Below are positions 1-6,162 of a stretch of 8,103 nt of DNA, one piece after another. A model generated the notes under the pieces. The model worked only from the letters and a program-made list of their open reading frames with translations. It was not told the DNA's origin and did not search any database. The DNA lies in NCBI GenBank assembly GCA_023404705.1, contig JAEYAU010000024.1, forward strand, positions 1 through 8,103, in the 5' to 3' direction. The number at the start of each line of letters is the position of its first letter. Within the stretch, counting starts at the first letter, position 1. The translations under genes and the position numbers were made by a program. This DNA is from Pseudomonadota bacterium (lineage in GTDB: Bacteria; Pseudomonadota; Alphaproteobacteria; Rhizobiales; Xanthobacteraceae).

Positions 1-113
<113 letters not shown>

Positions 114-163
114 TCGCTTCGCTCGGCCGGGATGACGACGGAGTATGCCGCCAGGGTCACAGA

Positions 164-925
164 TTACGAAGCGCGCGCCTTCTTCGCCAAGTCCACCAGC
201 ATCTGACGCAACTCGCCCGCCGTCGTGACGCGCGCTGGAAACGGCAGCCGCAGCGTGGCGTCGCCGAGCGCGAGGTCGGCGCCATCAGGATCAAGGCCGG
301 TGAGAGTCCAGGCGCCCTCGCGCGCGCCCAGCAGCTTGGTCGCGTAGAGGCCGACCGCCTCGGCATGGTCCTCGTTCATGTGCGCGACGGCGCCCTCCTC
401 GGCCGCGATCAGGTCGTCCGCGCCCGTGAGGTCGGCGAGCAGATCGGAAGGGCCGAGCCTGGCCGCGCGGGCGAAGCCGCCGTTGAGATGCACGCCCGCG
501 ATCTCCATGCGCCAGAACGTGAAGTCGGGCAGCTCGACATAGAGCTGCGACTTGGGATGGCGCGCGAGGAAACGGCGGCGCACGCGCGGGTCGTCGGTCT
601 TGCGGCAGGTGCCGACCAGCGTGAGACGCGGATGCGCCAGCGGATCGCCCTTGCCGGTCTCGGCGAGCAGCAGTGCGGCCCGGCCGTCCGCCTCGAGATT
701 ACGCGTGTGCAGCGAGAGCCCGGAGACCAGGAGCAGCGGCGCACCATCCACGTCGGTCGCGACGTTCACCAGCGTCGACAGCGGAAAGCCTGACGGGTCG
801 TTAGTCGCGAGCGCGCCCGAGCGCGTCGCGCGCAGGAGCCGCTTGGCGAGGCCTGCGGCGTCGAACTCGGGGGCCGCGCCTGCGGGCAGCTCGCGGCCGA
901 TATCAGTGATCGGTGTGTTGGTCAT
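164..925 (-). CDS. HugZ-family pyridoxamine 5'-phosphate oxidase-like protein with DUF2470
   Basis: The 253-residue product has two parts. Residues about 22-165 form an FMN-binding split-barrel domain with family-like stretches: SGALATNDPSGFPLSTLVN (36-54), a SLHTRNLEADGRAALLL segment (71-87), and DFTFWRMEIAGVHLNGGFARA (134-154). Residues about 172-250 are a DUF2470 domain marked by AHMNEDH (181-187). HugZ relatives bind or degrade heme, and others are uncharacterised flavin/heme proteins. The cofactor is not predictable here, so heme oxygenase activity is only a possibility. I chose the ATG at 923-925; an upstream in-frame TTG at 965-967 would add 14 residues that do not look like the family. 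A GAGAG-like element lies just upstream. The protein should be cytoplasmic, with no signal peptide or membrane segment. It is divergent from chvI, with 226 bp between the two starts. Confidence 0.85.
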   Translation of the reverse strand: MTNTPITDIGRELPAGAAPEFDAAGLAKRLLRATRSGALATNDPSGFPLSTLVNVATDVDGAPLLLVSGLSLHTRNLEADGRAALLLAETGKGDPLAHPRLTLVGTCRKTDDPRVRRRFLARHPKSQLYVELPDFTFWRMEIAGVHLNGGFARAARLGPSDLLADLTGADDLIAAEEGAVAHMNEDHAEAVGLYATKLLGAREGAWTLTGLDPDGADLALGDATLRLPFPARVTTAGELRQMLVDLAKKARAS

Positions 926-1084
926 GGCGCTCTCGTATCGCGGCAAGTGTAGCAGGCCAATGCGCAAGCAGATCGTGAGGGTCGGCGCGCGACCTTGCCA
1001 AACGTTAATGATTACGCCGCCAGTAGGGGCTAAATCCCGAAAAGACCACCGATTTTCCCCCTTTTGTCACATTTCCGCCCGCTC

Positions 1085-1131
1085 CGGCCGATTGAAGGAA
1101 CCCGCGTACGGGGCTCCCTTGCAATCAGCCG
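1085..1131 (+). promoter_or_regulatory. Long imperfect hairpin in the chvI leader
   Basis: CGGCCGATTG (1085-1094) pairs with CAATCAGCCG (1122-1131) with one mismatch. After a bulged G (1121), AAGG (1095-1098) pairs with CCTT (1117-1120). An inner stem CCCG (1101-1104) with CGGG (1109-1112) closes a four-base loop, CGTA. The structure ends ten bases before the AAAAGG ribosome binding site at 1141-1146 and has no oligo-T tail, so it is not a standard terminator. It could act as a leader element controlling chvI translation or stability, or as an operator in DNA form. Function is inferred. Confidence 0.55.
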
Positions 1132-1140
1132 AACTGTGAT

Positions 1141-1146
1141 AAAAGG
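1141..1146 (+). promoter_or_regulatory. chvI ribosome binding site
   Basis: AAAAGG lies five bases before the ATG at 1152 and supports that start. It sits just downstream of the leader hairpin at 1085-1131. Confidence 0.6.
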
Positions 1147-1151
1147 CCGAC

Positions 1152-1853
1152 ATGCCGACCATTGCTCTCGTCGATGACGACCGGAATATCCTGACCTCGG
1201 TGTCCATTGCGCTGGAAGCCGAGGGCTACCGGATCATGACCTATACGGACGGGGCTTCGGCGCTCGAAGGCTTCAAGTCGAGCCCGCCCGACCTCGCGAT
1301 CCTCGACATCAAGATGCCGCGGATGGACGGGATGGAGCTGCTCCGCCGCGTGCGCCAGAAGACCGACATGCCGGTGATCTTCCTCACCTCCAAGGACGAG
1401 GAGATCGACGAGCTGTTCGGGCTCAAGATGGGTGCCGACGACTTCATCCGCAAACCCTTCTCGCAGCGCCTGCTGGTGGAACGCGTGAAGGCGGTGCTGC
1501 GCCGCGCCATCCCGAAGGACGGCGCCCCCGTGAAGGAGACGGATTCAACCAAGGTGCTGGAGCGCGGCCAGCTGCGCATGGATCCCGAGCGCCACACCTG
1601 CACCTGGAAGGGCGAGCCGGTCACGCTCACGGTGACCGAGTTCCTGATCCTGCAGGCCCTGGCGAGCCGGCCCGGCGTGGTGAAGAGCCGCAACGCGCTG
1701 ATGGACGCGGCCTATGACGACCAGGTCTATGTGGACGACCGCACCATCGACAGCCACATCAAGCGGCTGCGCAAGAAGTTCAAGGCGGCCGACGACTCGT
1801 TCGACATGATCGAGACGCTGTACGGGGTCGGATACCGCTTCAAGGAAGCCTAA
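1152..1853 (+). CDS. chvI: ChvI-type OmpR/PhoB-family response regulator
   Basis: The 233-residue product begins with a receiver domain (about 1-120). The acidic pocket is D8-D10, the phospho-acceptor is D52 in LAILDIKMPRMDG, the conserved Thr is T79 in FLTSKDEE, and the conserved Lys is K101 in IRKPF. A winged-helix DNA-binding domain of the OmpR type follows (about 132-231) and ends with IETLYGVGYRF. Length and motifs match ChvI of Agrobacterium and Sinorhizobium and BvrR of Brucella, which respond to acid and envelope or host-associated signals and control envelope and exopolysaccharide genes. The gene precedes its sensor kinase chvG in the expected order. The 263-bp gap between them carries two strong hairpins, which may uncouple regulator and kinase levels. 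Identification is strong because chvG, hprK, EIIA and HPr follow. Confidence 0.95.
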   Translation: MPTIALVDDDRNILTSVSIALEAEGYRIMTYTDGASALEGFKSSPPDLAILDIKMPRMDGMELLRRVRQKTDMPVIFLTSKDEEIDELFGLKMGADDFIRKPFSQRLLVERVKAVLRRAIPKDGAPVKETDSTKVLERGQLRMDPERHTCTWKGEPVTLTVTEFLILQALASRPGVVKSRNALMDAAYDDQVYVDDRTIDSHIKRLRKKFKAADDSFDMIETLYGVGYRFKEA

Positions 1854-1909
1854 GGGCGCAAAGCCGGAAGCGCCGATCGCCCGGGGCAGACCTCCCAAAC
1901 ATGCGCTAA

Positions 1910-1988
1910 GCTGGTGCCCCGCTTCCGAAGTTCGTGATACATGGCCGCATTCTCAGTCACGAACTTCGGAAGCATAAGGGGCACCAGC
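1910..1988 (-). repeat. Hairpin element copy A, 28-bp stem with 4-nt bulge
   Basis: GCTGGTGCCCC (1910-1920) pairs perfectly with 1978-1988, and the 17 bases at 1921-1937 pair perfectly with 1957-1973. The four bases ATAA (1974-1977; TTAT on the minus strand) are unpaired on one side only. The loop is 1938-1956. Read on the minus strand, it aligns end to end with copy B at 2002-2081, sharing the bulge and a GAGnnTGCGGC loop motif. It starts 57 bases after the chvI stop. A T-rich stretch (ATTTTGGTTT) follows on the + strand, so it could slow or partly end chvI transcription. It has no protein-coding signal. Confidence 0.85.
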
Positions 1989-2001
1989 AACATTTTGGTT
2001 T

Positions 2002-2081
2002 GCTCGTGCCGCTTATCGATTTGAAGTTCCTGGACGAGCTTGCGGCACCCACTGCAGGAACTTCAAATCGGCGGCACTAGC
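2002..2081 (+). repeat. Hairpin element copy B, diverged inverted copy of copy A
   Basis: GCTCGTGCCGC (2002-2012) pairs with 2071-2081 with one mismatch (2005/2078). CGATTTGAAGTTCCTG (2017-2032) pairs perfectly with 2055-2070. TTAT (2013-2016) is bulged exactly as in copy A, and the 22-nt loop (2033-2054) holds GAGCTTGCGGC. Against copy A, seven stem pairs have changed on both sides so that pairing is kept. The two copies are head to head, separated by the 13-nt AT-rich spacer 1989-2001. This resembles a pair of inverted REP-like units or a small non-autonomous element. It ends 35 bases before chvG. An extra GCGGCAC in the loop (2042-2048) could also pair with 2006-2012. Confidence 0.85.
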
Positions 2082-2116
2082 ACGCGAGACGCGCGACGAT
2101 CGGATTTGAGCGAAAC

Positions 2117-3913
2117 GTGCTCGATCGAACCGGCGAGATTTCGACACAGATGGCCGAGGCTGAGCCTGGCGGCGAGGCGCCTGCGCGCGCCGAGTCGAAG
2201 GGCGTACGCGGCTTTCTGCGGCGGATCTGGCAGGTCATCGCGGAGCAGAGCTTCTCGAGCCTGACGCGGCGCATCGTCTCGCTCAACCTCGCGGGCCTGC
2301 TCGCGCTCGTCATCGGCATTCTCTATCTCTCGCAGTTCCGCGCCAACCTGATCGACGCCCGCGTGCAGAGCCTGCTGGTGCAGGGCGAGATCATCGCGGG
2401 CGCGATCGCAGCCTCGGCCACGGTCGAGACCGATGCCATCACGATCGACCCCGAAAAGCTGCTCGATCTGCAGACCGGCGAGAGCTACGGGCCGGCCGAC
2501 GAAGCCTTCTCGGCGCTGGAATTCCCGATCAACCCGGAGCGCGTCGCGCCGGTGCTGCGGCGCCTCGTCTCGCCGACGCGCACGCGCGCGCGCATCTACG
2601 ACCACGACGGCGTGCTGCTGCTCGACAGCCGCAGCCTCTACGGCCGCGGCGACGTGCTGCGCTTCGACCTGCCGCCGCCGACGCTGGAGAAGCCGGGCAT
2701 CGTCGAGCGTGCGTGGCGCGCCATGAAGCTCTGGATGGCGCGCGGAGACCTGCCGCTCTATCGCGAGCTCGGGCCGGACAACGGCAAGGGTTATCCGGAG
2801 GTCGCCTCCTCGCTCGCCGGGCAGAAGGAGAGCGTGGTGCGCATCAACGACCGCGGCGAGGTGATCGTCTCGGTCGCGGTGCCGGTCCAGCGCTTCCGCG
2901 CGGTGCGCGGCGCACTGCTGCTCTCGACGCAAGGCGGCGACATCGACGCGGCCGTGGAGGCGGAGCGGCTCGCGGTCGTCAAGGTGTTCCTCGTGTTCGC
3001 GAGCGTGATGGTGGTGCTCTCGGTGCTGCTCGCCGGCACGATTGCGGGCCCTGTCAGGCGGCTCGCCGACTCCGCCGAGCGCGTGCAGCGGCGCATCAAG
3101 TCGCGCGTCGAGATCCCGGATTTCACGCACCGGCGCGACGAGATCGGCGAATTGTCGGGCGCGCTGCGCAATATGACCAATGCGATGTACACGCGCATTG
3201 AGGCGATCGAGAGCTTCGCGGCCGACGTGGCGCACGAGTTGAAGAATCCGCTCACCTCGCTGCGGTCCGCCGTGGAAACGATCCCGTTGGCGAAGACCGC
3301 GGAGAGCCAGGCGCGGCTGCTCGCCGTGATCCAGCACGACGTGAAACGGCTCGACCGGCTGATCTCGGACGTCGCCGATGCGAGCCGGCTCGACGCGGAG
3401 CTGCAGCGCCAGGAAGCCGTGCCGGTGGACCTGCGCCAGCTTCTCACCACGGTGATCACCGTGGCGAACGAAGTGCGGCGCGACGACGGCGTGAAGATCA
3501 CGCTCACCTTCGAGGGCGGCAACGAGAACGCCTTCATCGTGCAGGGCCACGATTCGCGGCTCGGCCAGGTGACCGACAATCTGATCGCCAATGCGCGCTC
3601 CTTCTCGCCGCAGGGCGGCACCGTGCGCGTGACCTGCCGGCGGCTGCGCAGCGCGATCGAGATCATTGTCGACGATGACGGGCCCGGCATCCGGCCCGAT
3701 GCGCTGGAGAAGATCTTCGAGCGCTTCTACACGGACCGGCCGCATCAGGGCTTCGGCCAGAATTCCGGCCTCGGGCTCTCGATCTCCAAGCAGATCGTCG
3801 AGGCGCATGGCGGATGGATCCGCGCCGAGAACCGGCTCGGCGTCGCCGAAGAGCCGGACGGCGAACCCAAGGTGCTGGGCGCGCGCTTCACGGTGCGCCT
3901 GCCCGCGATGTGA
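2117..3913 (+). CDS. chvG: ChvG-type sensor histidine kinase
   Basis: This 598-residue inner-membrane kinase is the partner of ChvI. In order it has a cytoplasmic N-terminus, TM1 (about 53-73), a periplasmic sensor domain (about 74-289), TM2 (about 290-311), a HAMP-like linker, a HisKA domain with H373 in FAADVAHELKNPLTSLRSA, and an ATPase domain with N-box DNLIANA (487-493), G1 DDDGPGI (519-525) and G2 NSGLGLSIS (549-557). The RFYTDRPHQGFGQNSGLGLS stretch is very typical of ChvG/ExoS/BvrS. Family members sense acidity or envelope state and, in Sinorhizobium, are inhibited by periplasmic ExoR. The start is uncertain: GTG at 2117 gives the length above, while ATG at 2150 would remove 11 residues without touching any domain. 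Neither has a strong ribosome binding site. The stop overlaps hprK by one base (TGATG), implying translational coupling. Confidence 0.93.
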   Translation: MLDRTGEISTQMAEAEPGGEAPARAESKGVRGFLRRIWQVIAEQSFSSLTRRIVSLNLAGLLALVIGILYLSQFRANLIDARVQSLLVQGEIIAGAIAASATVETDAITIDPEKLLDLQTGESYGPADEAFSALEFPINPERVAPVLRRLVSPTRTRARIYDHDGVLLLDSRSLYGRGDVLRFDLPPPTLEKPGIVERAWRAMKLWMARGDLPLYRELGPDNGKGYPEVASSLAGQKESVVRINDRGEVIVSVAVPVQRFRAVRGALLLSTQGGDIDAAVEAERLAVVKVFLVFASVMVVLSVLLAGTIAGPVRRLADSAERVQRRIKSRVEIPDFTHRRDEIGELSGALRNMTNAMYTRIEAIESFAADVAHELKNPLTSLRSAVETIPLAKTAESQARLLAVIQHDVKRLDRLISDVADASRLDAELQRQEAVPVDLRQLLTTVITVANEVRRDDGVKITLTFEGGNENAFIVQGHDSRLGQVTDNLIANARSFSPQGGTVRVTCRRLRSAIEIIVDDDGPGIRPDALEKIFERFYTDRPHQGFGQNSGLGLSISKQIVEAHGGWIRAENRLGVAEEPDGEPKVLGARFTVRLPAM

Positions 3914-4368
3914 TGACCGACAGCGCCACCGTGCATGCCTCCGCGGTGCTGGTCGGCGCCCGCGCGGTGCTGATCCAGGGCGCGGCCGGGTCGGGCAAGT
4001 CGCGGCTCGCGCTCGACCTTATCGATGCGGCAGCCTGCGGGCTTCTCCCTTTCGCGCGCCTGATCGGCGATGACCGCGTGCATCTCTCGGCCGCCCACGG
4101 GCGGCTGCTGGTGCGGCCGGCGGCGCGGCTCGCCGGCCTGCTCGAGGTGCGCGGGCTCGGGATCCGGCGCGTTCCCTATGAGGAGCTCGCGGTGGTCGGG
4201 CTGGTGATGGAGCTGGGCGCGAGCGATGCGGAGCGTCTGCCGGCGGCCGCGGCGCGCATCACAGAGATTGCCGGGATTACCATTCCGCGGCTTTCGGCCG
4301 CCCCGGGCACGGTTCCGCTCGGGATGGTTATTGCTGCACTGCGCACGGGCGATGTCCCTGACGTATAA
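3913..4368 (+). CDS. hprK: Short alphaproteobacterial HPr kinase
   Basis: The 151-residue product carries Walker A GAAGSGKS (23-30), the HPr kinase catalytic loop LIGDDRVHL (49-57) and the family signature EVRGLGIRRVPYEE (75-88). It corresponds only to the C-terminal kinase domain of the roughly 310-residue Gram-positive HPrK/P, which is normal for alphaproteobacteria. It phosphorylates a serine of HPr and so tunes PTS phosphotransfer; the substrate encoded downstream retains that serine (S58). ATG 3913-3915 overlaps the chvG stop by one base, so the gene is probably co-translated with chvG. It is cytoplasmic. The co-location of chvIG/bvrRS with hprK and PTS genes is known in Rhizobiales and suggests a link between envelope signalling and carbon or nitrogen status. 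Confidence 0.93.
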   Translation: MTDSATVHASAVLVGARAVLIQGAAGSGKSRLALDLIDAAACGLLPFARLIGDDRVHLSAAHGRLLVRPAARLAGLLEVRGLGIRRVPYEELAVVGLVMELGASDAERLPAAAARITEIAGITIPRLSAAPGTVPLGMVIAALRTGDVPDV

Positions 4369-4388
4369 AGCAAATCCTGGTAGTATTC

Positions 4389-4412
4389 CTGCGGTGCAAA
4401 ACTGATCCGCAG
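4389..4412. repeat. Small inverted repeat downstream of hprK
   Basis: CTGCGG (4389-4394) and CCGCAG (4407-4412) form a 6-bp stem with a 12-nt loop, 21 bases after the hprK stop. It lies in the 138-bp gap before the EIIA gene (4369-4506), the only sizeable gap in the chvG-to-HPr run. No oligo-T tract follows. It may be an operator or processing hairpin, or chance. Nothing else clear is seen in this gap. Confidence 0.3.
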
Positions 4413-4495
4413 TGTTCCGGGGGGCCTTGCGTCCCGGTCGCCTTTGGTGAAGATGGGCGTCCTTTCGTGTGGCGCGCCGAGGGGAATGCGCCCGC

Positions 4496-4501
4496 GGGGA
4501 G
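4496..4501 (+). promoter_or_regulatory. Ribosome binding site of the EIIA gene
   Basis: GGGGAG ends five bases before the ATG at 4507 and fixes that start over the in-frame upstream TTG at 4444, which would add 21 residues unlike the family. Confidence 0.7.
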
Positions 4502-4506
4502 TCGTA

Positions 4507-4908
4507 ATGATCGGTCTGGTCCTCGTCACTCACGGGCGGCTTGCCGTCGAGTTCCGATCCGCGCTCGAGCACGTGGTCGGTCCGCAGGAGCAGATCGAGA
4601 CCATCACGATCGGCCCCGACGACGACGTCGAGCAGCGCCGCCGCGACATCATCGAAGCCGTCAAGCGGGCCGATGCCGGCGACGGCGTCGTCATCCTCAC
4701 CGACATGTTCGGCGGCACGCCCTCCAATCTCGCGATCTCGGTAATGAACCGGCCGAAGGTCGAGGTGCTGGCCGGTATCAACCTGCCGATGCTCGTGAAG
4801 CTCGCCAAGGTGCGGGACGACAAGACCTTGGTGGACGCCGTCGTGCAGGCGCAGGACGCCGGGCGCAAGTACATCACGGTCGCCAGCCGGGTGCTCGCCG
4901 GCAAATGA
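4507..4908 (+). CDS. PTS EIIA component of the mannose family (regulatory)
   Basis: The 133-residue protein is a single EIIA(Man) domain. It starts MIGLVLVTHG, with the phospho-accepting histidine H9, and contains the family stretch VVILTDMFGGTPSNLAIS followed by VEVLAGINLPMLVKLAK. In complete mannose permeases this domain is joined to or works with IIB, IIC and IID; none is in this window, so it probably acts as the end-point of a regulatory phosphorelay (EI(Ntr) to HPr to EIIA). It is soluble and cytoplasmic. The next gene, HPr, begins inside its stop (ATGA, 4-base overlap), so the two are translationally coupled and likely made in matched amounts. A 138-bp gap upstream leaves room for its own promoter. 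In related bacteria the gene is often called manX or ptsM; I leave the symbol blank. Confidence 0.92.
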   Translation: MIGLVLVTHGRLAVEFRSALEHVVGPQEQIETITIGPDDDVEQRRRDIIEAVKRADAGDGVVILTDMFGGTPSNLAISVMNRPKVEVLAGINLPMLVKLAKVRDDKTLVDAVVQAQDAGRKYITVASRVLAGK

Positions 4909-5210
4909 ACGAGGCGGGCGAGCCGAAGCAGACGCCCGGCGCCATCACGCGCGTGATCGACATCATCAACGAGAAAGGCCTGCACGCGCGCGCGGCCGCG
5001 AAGTTCGTGCAGACGGTGGAGAAATTTGACGCCAAGGTGACGGTGACGCGCTCGGGCGAGACCGTCGGCGGCGACTCGATCATGGGCCTGCTGATGCTCT
5101 CGGCGGCGCCCGGCACGCAGATCACGGTCGAGGCGAGCGGCAAGGAGGCCGCCGAGGTGATGGCCGCGCTCATCGCGCTGGTCGCGAACCGCTTCGGCGA
5201 AGAGGCGTAG
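4905..5210 (+). CDS. ptsH: HPr phosphocarrier protein
   Basis: The 101-residue HPr domain protein carries the active histidine H27 in NEKGLHARAAAKF and the regulatory serine S58 in GGDSIMGLLML. The 31-residue spacing equals that between His15 and Ser46 of classical HPr. A 12-residue N-terminal extension accounts for the offset and is common in alphaproteobacteria. It receives phosphate from an EI enzyme (not in this window) on H27 and passes it to EIIA; HprK can phosphorylate S58. It overlaps the EIIA gene by four bases and is followed after 12 bases by an alpha/beta hydrolase. It is cytoplasmic. In rhizobia this paralogue is sometimes named npr or ptsO instead. Confidence 0.93.
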   Translation: MNEAGEPKQTPGAITRVIDIINEKGLHARAAAKFVQTVEKFDAKVTVTRSGETVGGDSIMGLLMLSAAPGTQITVEASGKEAAEVMAALIALVANRFGEEA

Positions 5211-5222
5211 AGCGCGCCGCGG

Positions 5223-6035
5223 ATGGACCAACGCATCCGCGTCGGCGACATCGACATCGCGTATCGCATCGAAGGCCAGGGACGACCGCTCGTCCTGCTG
5301 CACGGACTCGCCTGCGGCCAGCGCATGTGGCTGCACCAGCGCCGTGCGCTCGCGCGCGAGTTCCAGGTGATCACCTACGATCAGCGCGGCCATGGCGCGA
5401 GCGGCACGCCCGCCGAGGCCAAGGATTACTCGGCCGGACATCTCGCGCGCGATCTCACCGGTTTCCTCGATGCGCTGCGGCTCGACCGCGTCGCCGTGGT
5501 CGGCTTCTCGATGGGCGGCGGTCCCGCCTTGGCGCTCGCGATGGCGCAGCCACAGCGCGTCTCGCATCTGATCCTGTCCGATGTTGGCGCGGGCGCCGAC
5601 GATGCGTGGCGCATGCAGTGGCTGACGCAGCGCTGGATCGGCTTTCTCGATCACGGCGGGTTCGAGGAGCTCTTGCCCGACATGCTGCGCAGCGAGTTGT
5701 TCAGGCCCTATGCGGGGCGCCGTGCGCTCACGCGGGCGCACATGGCGGGCCTGATCAGCCGCACGCCGCTCACGGGCCTGCGGCACACCCTGTCCGAGGT
5801 GCTCGCCAAGCGGAAGTCGCTGTTCCGCCTGCGCGGACCACTGCAAGGCATCAAGGTGCCGACGCTGATCACGCTCGGCCAGCACGACGGAATGTGCCGC
5901 AACGCGGCGCGGCTGATGGCCGAGACGATCCCGGGCGCAAAGCTGCATCGCATCGCGGACGCGGGGCATATGGCGCCGCTGGAGCAGCCGCAGGTATTCA
6001 ATCGCGTCGTGCGTGAGTTTCTGGCGGCATCGTAG
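5223..6035 (+). CDS. Alpha/beta hydrolase fold protein
   Basis: This 270-residue single-domain hydrolase has oxyanion motif HGLACG (27-32), DQRGHGAS (53-60), nucleophile elbow GFSMGG (94-99) with S96, and probable acid D222 (GQHDGMC) and base H249 (DAGHMAPLE), giving a full Ser-Asp-His triad. The overall pattern is like 3-oxoadipate enol-lactonase and related carboxylic-ester hydrolases, but the substrate cannot be predicted. No signal peptide or membrane segment is seen, so it is probably cytoplasmic. The ATG at 5223 is 12 bases after the HPr stop, so it is likely in the same transcript, although a clear ribosome binding site is missing. It is not part of the PTS pathway, and its place here may be lineage-specific. 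Transcription should end in the GC-rich hairpins beyond 6036. Confidence 0.88.
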   Translation: MDQRIRVGDIDIAYRIEGQGRPLVLLHGLACGQRMWLHQRRALAREFQVITYDQRGHGASGTPAEAKDYSAGHLARDLTGFLDALRLDRVAVVGFSMGGGPALALAMAQPQRVSHLILSDVGAGADDAWRMQWLTQRWIGFLDHGGFEELLPDMLRSELFRPYAGRRALTRAHMAGLISRTPLTGLRHTLSEVLAKRKSLFRLRGPLQGIKVPTLITLGQHDGMCRNAARLMAETIPGAKLHRIADAGHMAPLEQPQVFNRVVREFLAAS

Positions 6036-6037
6036 GG

Positions 6038-6144
6038 CCGTGGTCCTCTCCCCCGCTTGCGGGGGAGACCGAGAGGGGGCACTTGCCGCAAACAAGGAGC
6101 TTGGGGCTGCCCCCTCCCCGCCCTCCCCCGCAGGCGGGGGAGGG
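6038..6144. repeat. GC-rich triple hairpin repeat between convergent genes
   Basis: Three inverted repeats sit in the 127-bp gap between the convergent hydrolase and soxZ genes. The first is TCTCCCCCGC (6047-6056) with 6059-6068. The second is CCCTCCCCCGC (6121-6131) with 6134-6144. Between them GAGGGGGC (6073-6080) pairs with GCCCCCTC (6109-6116). A 7-bp pair, CCGTGGT (6038-6044) with 6167-6173, lies outside the set. The CTCTCCCCCGC / GCGGGGGAGA theme resembles a widespread dispersed intergenic repeat of Bradyrhizobium-like genomes. Its position makes it a likely two-way transcription stop, though without oligo-T tracts. Confidence 0.7.
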
Positions 6145-6162
6145 AGCCGCAGAGGCAGCGCC

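Larger units (their letters stand above)
926..1151. promoter_or_regulatory. Divergent intergenic region with hugZ-like and chvI promoters
   Basis: This 226-bp stretch separates two divergent starts, so it must carry promoters for both genes unless one is leaderless. It is locally richer in A+T than its surroundings at about 1000-1070 (AACGTTAATGATTACG, then TAAATCCCGAAAAGA and GATTTTCCCCCTTTTGTCACA). TTGTCA at 1064-1069 could be a -35 element for chvI, but no convincing -10 follows. The symmetric TGTCACA at 1065-1071 could be part of an operator, for example for ChvI autoregulation. That is inference only. Confidence 0.45.

Noticed and set aside
1064..1092. TTGTCA with a possible -10 as the chvI promoter
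   Set aside because: No acceptable -10 is found at 17-18 bases, and alphaproteobacterial promoters are too degenerate to call by eye, so it is not listed as a defined promoter.
1910..2081. CRISPR array or complete insertion sequence in the chvI-chvG gap
   Set aside because: There are only two copies, in inverted orientation and diverged, with no spacers of regular length and no transposase reading frame in the 263 bp.
2063..3808. 581-codon open frame antisense to chvG
   Set aside because: It is low-complexity Arg/His/Asp/Ala-rich translation typical of the reverse strand of a high-GC gene. chvG on the other strand has every kinase motif.
3913..4368. hprK as a truncated pseudogene because it is half the Gram-positive length
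   Set aside because: The short single-domain form with Walker A, the GDDR loop and the EVRGLGI signature is the normal alphaproteobacterial version.
4444..4506. Upstream TTG start for the EIIA gene
   Set aside because: The extra residues do not resemble the family, and a good GGGGAG site lies five bases before the ATG at 4507.
4530..6095. 521-codon open frame antisense to EIIA, HPr and the hydrolase
   Set aside because: It spans three well-identified genes, has shadow composition and shows no recognisable domain.
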